From assembly GCA_001799285.1 (NCBI GenBank), contig MGTD01000018.1, positions 1 to 64,000 of the forward strand: a stretch of DNA of 64,000 nucleotides, written 5' to 3'. Both the position numbers and the translations under genes were made by a program. Under the pieces are notes generated by a model. It saw only the letters and a list, made by a program, of their open reading frames with translations. It had not been told where the DNA came from and ran no database searches. Of this stretch, positions 8,378 through 17,688 are shown in pieces (position 1 is the first letter of the stretch; the number at the start of each line of letters is the position of its first letter). The DNA is from Deltaproteobacteria bacterium RIFOXYD12_FULL_56_24 (lineage in GTDB: Bacteria; Desulfobacterota; Desulfobulbia; Desulfobulbales; Desulfurivibrionaceae).

Positions 8378-10422
8378 TAGCTCTGGATCAGATTGACAAA
8401 AAAGCAGCTTCTTCCCTGGATGGCTACCTGGTCAGAAAGGACTTGGTCCGGACCTTCAGCCGCCAGTTTCCGGTGCCGACCTATGTGGTCGAATTCCTCC
8501 TTGGTCGCTACTGCGCCAGCATCGCTCAGGATGAGATTGACGAGGGCCTGGCCATCGTCCAGCGCCAGCTCTCCGACCGCACGGTCAAGGCCGGAGAAGA
8601 AGAGCTGTTTAAGTCCCGGGCCAGGGAACAGGGGGAAGTCAAGATCATCGACCTGATCACCGCCCGTCTCGATGCCAAGACCGACTCCTATCTGGCCACC
8701 CTTCCCAGCCTGCGGTTGAACGATGCCCGGATCGAGGCCGAACTGGTCAGTCGCCATGAAAGGATGTTGACCGGCGGCTTCTACGCTGAAATCACTCTCG
8801 ACTATGACCAGGTAATTGCCCAGGAGAAGAATGGCCGGCCTTTCGGGATAAAGGCCTTGCGCGAAATCCAGCTCTCCAAACGGGATGTGCTGGATCAACT
8901 CGCTGAGGCCCGTAAGAATTTCACCACCGAAGAATGGAAGGATTTTCTGTTGCGCTCCATCGGCATGGAGCCGGCCGGGCTGGCCGAGCGCCAGAAGAAT
9001 GCCCTTTTTCTGAGGATGGTGCCCTTTGTCGAGCGCAACTACAATCTGGTTGAACTTGGCCCCCGAGGCACCGGCAAAAGCCATCTTTTCCAGCAGGTTT
9101 CTCCATACTCCCACCTGATTTCCGGCGGTAAGGCCACCGTGGCCAGGATGTTCGTCCACATGGGCACCGGTCGGCGGGGTCTGGTCTGCCAATATGATGT
9201 GGTCTGCTTCGATGAGGTTTCCGGGGTCTCCTTCGACCAGAAGGATGGGGTCAACATCATGAAAGGCTACATGGAGTCCGGCGAGTTCAGCCGGGGCAAG
9301 GAAAGCATCCGGGCCGACGGCAGCATCGTCCTGGTGGGCAACTTCGAAGTGGATGTGGAGCACCAGCAGCGGATCAGCCACCTGTTCGGCCCCCTGCCGC
9401 CAGAGATGCGGGACGATACCGCCTTTATGGACCGGATTCATGCCTTTTTGCCCGGCTGGGATGTCCCCAAGATCAGCAAGGAATTGCTGACCAGCCATTT
9501 TGGTCTGGTCAGTGATTTTCTTTCCGAGTGCTGGAGCCAATTGCGCAACCAGAGCCGGCTGAGTGTGCTGCAAAACCGGGTGTTTTATGGGGGGGCGCTT
9601 TCCGGCCGGGACACCAATGCGGTGAACAAGACGGTGAGTGGCCTGCTGAAACTGCTTTATCCCGGCAATGACGACCAGGTGCCGGAAGAGGACCTGGAGT
9701 GGGCGGTGCGGATCGCCCTGGAGGCCCGTCGCCGAGTCAAGGAGCAGCAGAAGCGGATCGGGGCCGCCGAGTTTCGCAACACCCATTTCAGCTATGTTAT
9801 GGGGGCGGACGGGGTGGAGAAGTTCGTTGCCACTCCGGAACTGCAAAGCGAAAACAGCATTGGCAGCGATCCCCTGGAGCCCGGCCAAGTGTGGAGCATC
9901 AGCCCCGGCGGTGATGAAGAACATCCAGGCCTGTACCGGATTGAGGTCAATGAGGGAGCAGGGAGCGGGTTGAAAATTCTCAACAAACCGGTGCCACCCG
10001 CCTTTCGCGAATCCATGGGCTGCGCCGAGCAGAACCTGTATGCCCGGGCGCCGCAACTGGTAGGAGACAAAGAACCGCGTCAGCATGAGTTCACCGTGCA
10101 GTTGCGGGCCTTTGATGCTGCCAAGTCAGGGGCCAAGCTGGGGGTGGCCGCCCTGATCGCCCTGGGCACCGCGCTTCTCCGGAAAAGCGTGCGCGGCGGC
10201 CTGATCGTGGTGGGTGAAATCAACCTTGGCGGTTCCATCGAACCGGTTCACAATCCGGTGGCCCTGGCTGAAATTGCCGCCGAAAAAGGCGCCAGTGTCC
10301 TGCTGATGCCGGTAACCTGCCGCCGTCAGCTCATTGACTTATCCGATGATATGGCTACCAAAATCGATATCCAGTTCTACGCTGACGCCAGGGATGCCCT
10401 GCTCAAGGCGGTGGTTGAGTAA
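8374..10422 (+). CDS. brxL: BREX Lon-like protease/AAA protein BrxL
   Basis: MIALDQIDKKAASSLDGYLVRKDLVR...VELGPRGTGKSHLFQQVSPYSHLISGGKATVARMFVH...; Lon-like C-terminus (FDAAKSGAKLGVAALIALGTALLRKSVRGGLIVVGEINLGGSIEPV). Start corrected from ORF track 8314 to ATG 8374 (ATGA overlap). Confidence 0.92.
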   Translation: MIALDQIDKKAASSLDGYLVRKDLVRTFSRQFPVPTYVVEFLLGRYCASIAQDEIDEGLAIVQRQLSDRTVKAGEEELFKSRAREQGEVKIIDLITARLDAKTDSYLATLPSLRLNDARIEAELVSRHERMLTGGFYAEITLDYDQVIAQEKNGRPFGIKALREIQLSKRDVLDQLAEARKNFTTEEWKDFLLRSIGMEPAGLAERQKNALFLRMVPFVERNYNLVELGPRGTGKSHLFQQVSPYSHLISGGKATVARMFVHMGTGRRGLVCQYDVVCFDEVSGVSFDQKDGVNIMKGYMESGEFSRGKESIRADGSIVLVGNFEVDVEHQQRISHLFGPLPPEMRDDTAFMDRIHAFLPGWDVPKISKELLTSHFGLVSDFLSECWSQLRNQSRLSVLQNRVFYGGALSGRDTNAVNKTVSGLLKLLYPGNDDQVPEEDLEWAVRIALEARRRVKEQQKRIGAAEFRNTHFSYVMGADGVEKFVATPELQSENSIGSDPLEPGQVWSISPGGDEEHPGLYRIEVNEGAGSGLKILNKPVPPAFRESMGCAEQNLYARAPQLVGDKEPRQHEFTVQLRAFDAAKSGAKLGVAALIALGTALLRKSVRGGLIVVGEINLGGSIEPVHNPVALAEIAAEKGASVLLMPVTCRRQLIDLSDDMATKIDIQFYADARDALLKAVVE

Positions 10423-11044
10423 GGCCCCTCTCTGATTCCGTAGCAAGCATGCCTGCGGTGGCAAGCTCCAACCTTTTGATGTGTCTCTGGAGGCGGTTTA
10501 CCTGCTTCATGTTTTGCAAGGCATCGTCCCAATTGATGCCGTCTCCAACAATTTCTGGGGACTCTACTACTTGGGCAATATAGCGTTTTTGGATTTTGTC
10601 CCAGGTGATGCTCACCGAAAGTTTTTCGAACTCGCTTGCGATGGACCATATTTTCTTCGGGGAAGTCGCTTCCCCGTACATCTCGGAGTAGGTCTCCGGG
10701 AAATCACGACACAGTGCCTTGTGGACCGCCGTTATTCCCTCATCTGGGGGCTTTTGCAGTGAGAGGGTGGCCTCTGTCGGATCGAATTTCCAGCTCAGGC
10801 ACCATCGGCCAAAAGAATACCCTTTTTTTCTGAGCTCGTTTTGTAGGCGTACATCAATCTCATACCGGCGGTGATATTCGTCTTTGGGCATGTGGGGGAT
10901 AAGGCCGGCATTTCGCAGCACCCCATGGACGAACTCCACCCGCCTGTGCCGGAAGATATTGGCGATTTCGATCACGCTCATTCCACCTGTAAACGCTTCC
11001 CGAATTTTGTCGTGGAAAACCTGTTCTAGCCCTTCGTCATACAT
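10403..11044 (-). CDS. Hypothetical protein of the mobile element, convergent with brxL
   Basis: 213-aa ORF in a compact minus-strand operon; 20-bp overlap with brxL 3' end. Confidence 0.6.
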   Translation of the reverse strand: MYDEGLEQVFHDKIREAFTGGMSVIEIANIFRHRRVEFVHGVLRNAGLIPHMPKDEYHRRYEIDVRLQNELRKKGYSFGRWCLSWKFDPTEATLSLQKPPDEGITAVHKALCRDFPETYSEMYGEATSPKKIWSIASEFEKLSVSITWDKIQKRYIAQVVESPEIVGDGINWDDALQNMKQVNRLQRHIKRLELATAGMLATESERGLTQPPP

Positions 11045-11059
11045 GCTATGCTCTCCTTC

Positions 11060-11536
11060 TTAGTAGTATCCGCTATCCCGCTGGCCAGATGTCGGAGTCA
11101 ACAGATGGATTGCCTTGCCGATGGCCAGATCCAGCATGAGGACTTCTTGGCCGTCGAGATAAACTTGGTTGGTAATGACGCCGTTTTCCTCAAGGCATAT
11201 CTGAAGGAAATTTCTCTTATTTTTCTGGCGGGCGACAAAGTACAGAATCCGGTTGTCTTCGCACTCTGAGTTTCGCTCAATTTTTTTGACAAGATCAATT
11301 CTGCCGCCATCCTTGCCGGAGCGTCTCCAATAGCCCTGCATGAAATATGTCAGGGAAGCTTTTATGTAGGAAAGCTCCTGCATGTTTCCCCGGACGGGGA
11401 AATTCCAGAATCCCGCATAAATTGTGACGCGCCGCTCAAAGCGTGTCCTACCGCGACAATTAGCGTCCTTGTAATCGTGCCGTTCCATTTCGACCCCAAT
11501 TTCAATCCTGATTCCGTCGAGCTCGAACTCAATCAT
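11060..11536 (-). CDS. Hypothetical protein
   Basis: 158-aa ORF overlapping neighbour 11529-12017. Confidence 0.55.
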   Translation of the reverse strand: MIEFELDGIRIEIGVEMERHDYKDANCRGRTRFERRVTIYAGFWNFPVRGNMQELSYIKASLTYFMQGYWRRSGKDGGRIDLVKKIERNSECEDNRILYFVARQKNKRNFLQICLEENGVITNQVYLDGQEVLMLDLAIGKAIHLLTPTSGQRDSGYY

Positions 11537-12017
11537 TCCCTTCCACCTCGTGCCACAATTTCATCAGGTATGACGCCGAGACCTTGATCTTGCGGGACTT
11601 TAACAGGTAGGCGGCAATCGGCCGAAAGCCCATGCCCTCTTCTTTCAGCTCCTTTACCTCTCCCCAATAAGCAAGCACCTTTCTTCGCAGAACGGGAGTG
11701 CGCCCCCGCTGAAGCAGCTCTGCTGCCCTGGCGTGCCTCAGATGTGAAAAATCCTGATACTGTTCCTGCTGAGCGACCCGGTATCCCTTGCCCTTTATGG
11801 TATCCCAGCCGGCCCGGCGCGCCGCCGCGATAAAAGCGCAATACTTGTTGACCCTGCCGGACAGATCAGGCCGCTCCTTCTGGAGTTGAAAGGATTTTTT
11901 AACCCCATCCTGAAAGATGCCGATGACCTTTTCCTCAGGCAGGGAAGCCACCCAAGACAATAATCTTTTCCGCTCTTTGGCGGTGAGGCCGGTAATCGGG
12001 TTAAGCATGTCGTCCAC
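11529..12017 (-). CDS. Hypothetical protein, basic, HTH-like C-terminus
   Basis: 162 aa; GMGFRPIAAYLLKSRKIKVSASYLMKLWHEVE. Confidence 0.55.
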   Translation of the reverse strand: MDDMLNPITGLTAKERKRLLSWVASLPEEKVIGIFQDGVKKSFQLQKERPDLSGRVNKYCAFIAAARRAGWDTIKGKGYRVAQQEQYQDFSHLRHARAAELLQRGRTPVLRRKVLAYWGEVKELKEEGMGFRPIAAYLLKSRKIKVSASYLMKLWHEVEGND

Positions 12018-12024
12018 GATCGGT

Positions 12025-12993
12025 TTATCCGCTGGTGTAGGTCAAGGTTTCCCGCATCCGGAAGTGTGCGGTTTCCAGAGAGGTTTGCTGGAGGGCCTGC
12101 TCATGAGACATCCCATGGCCAATACATTCAAGATACCGCTCCTGTGCGAAGTTATGCTTAAGGCCATGACTGCCGCGGCCGGGGGCGTATTGCCCGGTCT
12201 TCTTGGCTGCTTGGTTGATTGCCGCCACATAGGCGGCATAATCGCTTTCCAGCCGGCCATGGTCCTGGATGTATCTTTCCAGCCGGTTATAAGTTTCCAG
12301 GGAAATATAGTGCTCGGTCTCCTTCCCGCCCTTCTCCTTGACCGCGACGACCCCGGCTTGATTACCGGTGGCCGGGTCTCTGCCGATGCCGTGCAACCCT
12401 TTCTTGACAAGAGGATTTTGCAGCCGGCGGTTACTTGGCGCCCCGGCTCCCTCGGCCCGCAGGCCTCCTTCGTATTGCAACGAGGCCTGTAACTGGAAGG
12501 TCTGATCGGCAATATTTTCGATAAGCCGGACTGGATCCGGATATGCCCGGTTGCCGAAAACCTTGCTTGATTTATGCAGGCAGACTTTGCTCCGGGCATA
12601 GAATTCCTTTCGCAGATTTTCTGTTTCCAAGACGGCCACAGCAAGGCCATGTTTCTCTATGTAGTGATTGATCGAGTACTGGAGCTTGCCCATCGCGGCA
12701 AGCAGCGTTTCCATGGTCTGGCGTGATCTTTTCCGCAAGACATAGTGAGCAAGTTTTTCCGCGAGATAAGCGGCCATGTCCTCGGTCACCCCAGCGGTGT
12801 CCAGCAGGTTGACTCGTCCTTTTTCCTGCATGTAACGGACAAAACGGTGGGCTTCATATCTGTAGATTTTCCAGGAGCCGCAGGAGCGCAATCCAAGCAG
12901 GCTTTGTGCTTTCGTCTGCCGGAAATTTCTGATGCCCTGGAAAACGGCTTCGGCCTGCGAATGCAAAGACCGTGGCCATCTGTGTTGCCCCAT
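12025..12993 (-). CDS. Tyrosine recombinase/integrase-domain protein
   Basis: LQYEGGLRAEG (box I Arg), KEKGGKE (beta Lys), GSHGLKHNFAQERY (HxxK instead of HxxR) and RETLTY (Tyr) in order. Confidence 0.65.
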   Translation of the reverse strand: MGQHRWPRSLHSQAEAVFQGIRNFRQTKAQSLLGLRSCGSWKIYRYEAHRFVRYMQEKGRVNLLDTAGVTEDMAAYLAEKLAHYVLRKRSRQTMETLLAAMGKLQYSINHYIEKHGLAVAVLETENLRKEFYARSKVCLHKSSKVFGNRAYPDPVRLIENIADQTFQLQASLQYEGGLRAEGAGAPSNRRLQNPLVKKGLHGIGRDPATGNQAGVVAVKEKGGKETEHYISLETYNRLERYIQDHGRLESDYAAYVAAINQAAKKTGQYAPGRGSHGLKHNFAQERYLECIGHGMSHEQALQQTSLETAHFRMRETLTYTSG

Positions 12994-13491
12994 AATTTAC
13001 CCCTGACCTTTTTTGTCCAAAAAACTGGTTGAGATGACATGCTCTTTTTGCGGCATTCTCATGCCGAGCGGTTGCAGCTCCGCTCCTGTAGAGCTTCTTC
13101 ATTTATGTGTGCCGAGCACCGAGGCTCCATATCGCATTCAGCACACAGGCCCAAAATTTTCGAACCGGTTAACGCCTTACCAGGGCATCAAAACTCAGGG
13201 GTATAATTCCTGGTACATTAAAAATAACCGATTACAGATACGATCACGCAAGGGAGGTGCCATTAACCTCGGGGTGAAAGGGCTAAATCTTCGGTTTGCC
13301 AGTCCCATGGGTGGTGTGTGGTGGGTCGGTCAACAAGGACACAACGCACTCAAGCGCACCTGTAGCAACGCTACATAAAAAATCTTATTTTTATTCATTG
13401 CCTGTTTTGATTTGTTTACTAAATATGCTCAACATACTGAAAGAAAGGGATTTTTTCTTATTTATAGATTCTCACAGATTGCCTATTGTGT

Positions 13492-14151
13492 TCATTTTTG
13501 ACCAGAAAACCGCGCCCAATACTCTTCAGTATCGGCGGCAGACTCAAATGCAGCGAATCGTGCTTCAACAGTAACAACAGGTGCCGATTGCCCATTTAAT
13601 TGCTGCCGCCACCGCAACAATTGCGCGCGCCGTTCTGGGAGCAGCTGTCCTCCTTCTAAGGCTATGGCTTTGCGAACTGCAGAACAAAAATTCAAGGACT
13701 TTTCTTTGTCGCGACAATCAAAGCGTAGTGCGGCCTGAATATATTCTTCGACCTCCTGCGCTTCTATTTTGGGGGTGGGGGGTAAATAGTTCAGGGTATT
13801 GGTGGGTATGGGTGTCAGATTTGGGGGGGGCGGGGTGACATTTTGTCGCCCCGCCCTGTCATTTTTTACGGGGTGACACTTTGACGGGGGTGACAGAATG
13901 TCGCCTCTCAGCCAATAAATCCTGGACCGCCCCGGACGGTCTTGCCGTTCAATAAGTCCTTCTCGCTCCAAATCCCGAAGGTGACGCTGAACGGACCTTT
14001 CATCCATGCTGCATTTCCTCGCGATGTGCCGAACCGATGGCCAACACCTTCCTTCATCATCCGCAATATCAGCAAGAGCCAAAGCGACCAGTTTGCGTCC
14101 TGCTGACGGCATATCTGTGCTCCATACCGCCGTCATCAGACGGATTGACAC
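13492..14151 (-). CDS. Helix-turn-helix replication-initiator-like protein
   Basis: LALADIADDEGRCWPSVRHIARKCSMDERSVQRHLRDLEREGLIERQDRPGRSRIYWL: phage/plasmid replication-type winged helix. Confidence 0.65.
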   Translation of the reverse strand: MSIRLMTAVWSTDMPSAGRKLVALALADIADDEGRCWPSVRHIARKCSMDERSVQRHLRDLEREGLIERQDRPGRSRIYWLRGDILSPPSKCHPVKNDRAGRQNVTPPPPNLTPIPTNTLNYLPPTPKIEAQEVEEYIQAALRFDCRDKEKSLNFCSAVRKAIALEGGQLLPERRAQLLRWRQQLNGQSAPVVTVEARFAAFESAADTEEYWARFSGQK

Positions 14152-14160
14152 GGCACCCTC

Positions 14161-14427
14161 CTATGCCTTCGAGGATTTTTTCGGACGGCCGGGTCTTCGT
14201 TTCTGCTGTTCTGGCAAAACACTGCCACCGCAATCTATCCATTCTGCAAGATCATGAAGCTTCAGCCGGATTGCTCTGCCGACTCGTACAGTGGGTACTG
14301 GACATTGCCCGGCTGTTAGCCAATTTCTCCATGTTTTTTGAGAAAGCCCCGTGATTTCCGATGCTTGCGCAAGAGAAAGCAATGGAGGATAATTTCCCAA
14401 AAGCTCAAACATACTCTTCTGTTGCAT
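14161..14427 (-). CDS. AlpA/excisionase-like HTH protein
   Basis: LSLAQASEITGLSQKTWRNWLTAGQCPVPTVRVGRAIRLKLHDLAEWID. Confidence 0.7.
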   Translation of the reverse strand: MQQKSMFELLGNYPPLLSLAQASEITGLSQKTWRNWLTAGQCPVPTVRVGRAIRLKLHDLAEWIDCGGSVLPEQQKRRPGRPKKSSKA

Positions 14428-14532
14428 TTTTATGCTCCTGGTATAAAATATGAGAAAATGGTGCTATGCGATGCCATTATGTGTAATATATACACTATAG
14501 TTTATAAAAGCAAACTTTTTCCGGAGTGGAAT

Positions 14533-14967
14533 GTGGAAAATCTCGGAGCGCGCTTGCGTGCAATTAGAATTCGCTTGGATCTTACCCAGGGGGAGATAGC
14601 CAGGAAGATTGGCTCGTCCGCTACTGCTATTGGCCAATATGAAAAAAACGAAAAGGTTCCTGGCGGGAAGGTTCTTGCGGGCTTAGCCCGCCTTGGCGTC
14701 AATATTAACTGGCTTCTGACCGGTGAAGCCCGGCCGGTTGACGGAAAACTTTTAGAGACGATTATCGCTACCGTCGAAGGCCAATTGATGCAGGATTTGC
14801 GGGTGCTATCTCCTGAAACCAAAGCTGAGCTGCTTGTTTTTTTGTATGAGTATTTTGAAGAAGATGCTGCCGGACTGCAGAGGGGAGAACTTGAGGGCGA
14901 TATTGCCGAGAAGACTTTGCGTCTTATTAAATTTCGTGATGGAGGAAGAGATAGTGGAACCGAATAG
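14533..14967 (+). CDS. XRE/CI-type repressor
   Basis: GTG start at 14533 with GGAG upstream; VENLGARLRAIRIRLDLTQGEIARKIGSSATAIGQYEKNEKVPGGKVLAGLARLGVNINWLLTGE. Confidence 0.8.
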   Translation: MENLGARLRAIRIRLDLTQGEIARKIGSSATAIGQYEKNEKVPGGKVLAGLARLGVNINWLLTGEARPVDGKLLETIIATVEGQLMQDLRVLSPETKAELLVFLYEYFEEDAAGLQRGELEGDIAEKTLRLIKFRDGGRDSGTE

Positions 14968-15229
14968 AATGTATGAGCTGTATCGCCAAGCCAAACCAGG
15001 GTTCTTTTTCAGCTCCAGAGTTCTTGCGCTGCTGCAGGTGCTTGTTTCCCTGCCGTTAATCCTGGTAATAATCCTGACCGGGCATTTCTCGGATCCTATT
15101 GCCAATAAAGTGTGCGCCTATTTGTCCGTTATTGGTTTGGCGTACTATTTCTTTGGCTTGGTGCTGCCTTATTTTCTTGAAAAGAAAGCGAAGATAATCA
15201 CCCGCATTATGCAGACCGTTGCAAATTAG
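14939..15229 (+). CDS. Small two-TM membrane protein
   Basis: MEEEIVEPNRMYELYRQAKPGFFFSSRVLALLQVLVSLPLILVIILTG...; overlaps repressor gene. Confidence 0.5.
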   Translation: MEEEIVEPNRMYELYRQAKPGFFFSSRVLALLQVLVSLPLILVIILTGHFSDPIANKVCAYLSVIGLAYYFFGLVLPYFLEKKAKIITRIMQTVAN

Positions 15230-15360
15230 CCACATTGTTCTGGGACATGGGTGGGACAGTGGGGCACTTGTTCTGATTTCCACTTATGGGATATAAATGG
15301 TTTCCATGGGACAAATATGGGACACTGACATTCTCAAAAAAGCCAAATCAGCATAAAAAC

Positions 15361-15393
15361 AAAAAACCAACCATGTTACAACTGGTTGGTTTT
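15361..15393. terminator. Bidirectional hairpin terminator between mobile element and tRNA
   Basis: AAAAAACCAACCA-tgttacaac-TGGTTGGTTTTTT. Confidence 0.75.
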
Positions 15394-15404
15394 TTGGTAT
15401 TTTT

Positions 15405-15481
15405 TGGTGCGCCCGACAGGATTCGAACCTGTGACCTACGGCTTAGAAGGCCGGTGCTCTATCCGGCTGAGCTACGGGCGC
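15405..15481 (-). tRNA. tRNA-Arg (anticodon TCT), CCA encoded
   Basis: Minus strand GCGCCCGTAGCTCAGCCGGATAGAGCACCGGCCTTCTAAGCCGGTAGGTCACAGGTTCGAATCCTGTCGGGCGCACCA; anticodon loop CTTCTAA. Confidence 0.95.
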
Positions 15482-15611
15482 CATGTGCGAGAGATATTAG
15501 AACGATCGGGCCAAGAAAGCAATACCGTTTTCGCCCCGCATCCGGGGCCAGGCCCTATTCTTCTTCTCCCCCCCCCCGCTGTTTTCCTGGCCTTGGTTAA
15601 GGGCCGGCATG

Positions 15612-15645
15612 AAAAAGGCAAGCCCCCTCGCGGGGAGCTTGCCTT
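15612..15645 (-). terminator. Rho-independent terminator after dsrMKJOP
   Basis: Minus strand AAGGCAAGCtccccgcgaggggGCTTGCCTTTTTC. Confidence 0.7.
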
Positions 15646-15684
15646 GGGACCGGCCTATGTGGCAAAGAGCTAAAAAGCCCTGTT

Positions 15685-16854
15685 TCAGGCTTCCTTCTCG
15701 AGTTTGACGCTGATCGCCACCTTGTAGAGGATGGAGAGAATAAAGGCGCCTGTGGCCCAGACAGCTACAGTAACGCCGAGTTCCTGAAAGCTGGGCACAT
15801 ACTCGGTTACATAGTCCATGGGACTTGGCACAAAACCGCCTAGCACCAGGCCGAGCCCTTTGTCAATCCAGAAGGAAATGAAGATGAGCAGGCAGGAAAT
15901 AACCAGCAGCCCATCACATTGCTTGACCCGGGAGTAAAAAATCAGGCCGATACCTGTAAGCCCCATGATCACCGAGGCGCGCATGAAGGGGACCAGATTG
16001 TTGAAGACCTGATCGCCATGGCCAAGGCCCCAGAAGAGGTAATCCAGGGTGTGCATGTGGCCGGGGATCTGGCTGTAGTAGGCAACAAAAAATTCACAGC
16101 CCAGGAAGAAAAAGTTGAGCATGGCGGCATAACCGATGATGGTCACCAGTTTGTCCTGCGCCTCGCGGCCCACGTCAAATTTGGTGACCCGCTTAAGGAC
16201 CATGGCGATGATCAGCAGCAGAGCCGGACCAGCAGCAAAGGCGGAGGCGAGAAAACGGGGGGCGAGGATGGCGGTGAGCCAGAAATGCCGTCCCGGCAGA
16301 CCGCAGTACAAAAAGGCGGTGACGGTGTGGATGCTGATCGCCCACGGGATGGAGAGGTAGATAAAGGGCTTGATCCACTTGGGGTACTTGATTCCCTTGT
16401 ACTCGGAGTGCAGGACTACCCAACCGCAGAGGATGTTCAAGATCAGATAGCCGTTCAAAACGATCATATCCCAGAACAGCATGGAATTGGGAGTGGGAAA
16501 GAGCAGGACGTTAAGAGCCCGCATGGGTTGGCCCAGGTCGGCGATGATGAACATCAGACACATGACGATGGCGGCAATGGCCATGAACTCGCCCAAAATG
16601 ACGATGCGGCCAAAGGCCTTGTAGTTATGGAGATAATACGGCAGCACCAGCATCAGGCCGCCGGCGGCAACGCCGACCAGAAAGGTAAACTGGGAGATAT
16701 ATACCCCCCAGGTCACATCCCGACTCATGCCGGTGATGCCGAGTCCGTAGTTGAATTGCTGGACATAGCTGAGAGCGCCCACACCCATCAGGGAGAGCAG
16801 GAAGAGCATCCAGACCCAGTACCCCGTGCTTCCTTTTAATGCTTTCTCAATCAT
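15685..16854 (-). CDS. dsrP: DsrP, NrfD-like integral membrane subunit
   Basis: Polytopic NrfD-like protein; operon order M-K-J-O-P. Confidence 0.9.
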   Translation of the reverse strand: MIEKALKGSTGYWVWMLFLLSLMGVGALSYVQQFNYGLGITGMSRDVTWGVYISQFTFLVGVAAGGLMLVLPYYLHNYKAFGRIVILGEFMAIAAIVMCLMFIIADLGQPMRALNVLLFPTPNSMLFWDMIVLNGYLILNILCGWVVLHSEYKGIKYPKWIKPFIYLSIPWAISIHTVTAFLYCGLPGRHFWLTAILAPRFLASAFAAGPALLLIIAMVLKRVTKFDVGREAQDKLVTIIGYAAMLNFFFLGCEFFVAYYSQIPGHMHTLDYLFWGLGHGDQVFNNLVPFMRASVIMGLTGIGLIFYSRVKQCDGLLVISCLLIFISFWIDKGLGLVLGGFVPSPMDYVTEYVPSFQELGVTVAVWATGAFILSILYKVAISVKLEKEA

Positions 16855-16865
16855 GATCTTTCACC

Positions 16866-17687
16866 TCAAATAATATAGAAGAGGGATGGATGTGTCCCTA
16901 TTGCAGGATTTCGCTGGATGGTAAAGGATGTCTTCAGTACCTGGCTGATCTCGGAGTTGGGATCATTGAGGTCCCCGAAGATAAGGCCCTTGGCTTGGCT
17001 TGCGACTTCCACACAGGCCGGAATCTGGCCGATGGCCAGCCGTTCGGTGCAGAAATTGCATTTTTCCACCACCCCGCGCATTCTGGTGGGGAATTTTGGG
17101 TTTTCCGCCTTGATAAAAGGCCGGCCGTTTGCATCCTTGCCGCGCGGGTCGCGCCAGTTGAAGCTCCTGGCGCCATACGGGCAGGCGGCCATGCAGAACC
17201 GGCAGCCGATGCAGCGGTGATAGTCCATGGCCACGATACCGTTCTTTTTCTTAAAGGTCGCCTTGGTGGGGCAGGCCCGGACGCAGGGCGGCTTTTCGCA
17301 ATGGTTGCACAGGGTCAGAATGGGCATGCCCTTGAGTCCATCCGGGCGCTTGTCCTGGCTGTGCTCGGGGAAAACATGGTCGTAGGATTCGACCCAGAGC
17401 CATTTGATTTCATCCTTTTTGTTGCCGAAGTCCGGCACATTGTGGATGGTGTGGCAGGCCGTTACGCATTGTTCCGCCAGCCCGGGATTCTCGGTGAACT
17501 TCTTGACATCGATGACCATGCCGTAGCGCTTGCCGGTGGGGGCAGCGGCGCCATGGCCGCTCGCAGCCGGACCGGCGGAGGCGAGAGCTTCGCCCTTGAG
17601 CAGGGTATTAAAGGCCGAGGGTGCGGCAATGCCGGCAATGGCGGTGAGCCCGGCAATCTTCAAAAAATCTCTTCTCTTGCTATCCAT
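16866..17687 (-). CDS. dsrO: DsrO, periplasmic ferredoxin-like subunit with Tat-type signal
   Basis: KRRDFLKIAGLTAIAGIA; CNHCEKPPCVRACPTKAT, CIGCRFCMAACPYGAR. Confidence 0.9.
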   Translation of the reverse strand: MDSKRRDFLKIAGLTAIAGIAAPSAFNTLLKGEALASAGPAASGHGAAAPTGKRYGMVIDVKKFTENPGLAEQCVTACHTIHNVPDFGNKKDEIKWLWVESYDHVFPEHSQDKRPDGLKGMPILTLCNHCEKPPCVRACPTKATFKKKNGIVAMDYHRCIGCRFCMAACPYGARSFNWRDPRGKDANGRPFIKAENPKFPTRMRGVVEKCNFCTERLAIGQIPACVEVASQAKGLIFGDLNDPNSEISQVLKTSFTIQRNPAIGTHPSLFYII

Positions 17688-17688
17688 G

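Noticed and set aside
8341-10086. 581-aa minus-strand ORF opposite brxL
   Set aside because: Antisense shadow of a confidently identified brxL; no recognisable domain.
15286-15673. Plus-strand ORFs reading APDRIRTCDLRLRRPVLYPAELRAP
   Set aside because: Translation of the antisense strand of tRNA-Arg; a common spurious prediction.
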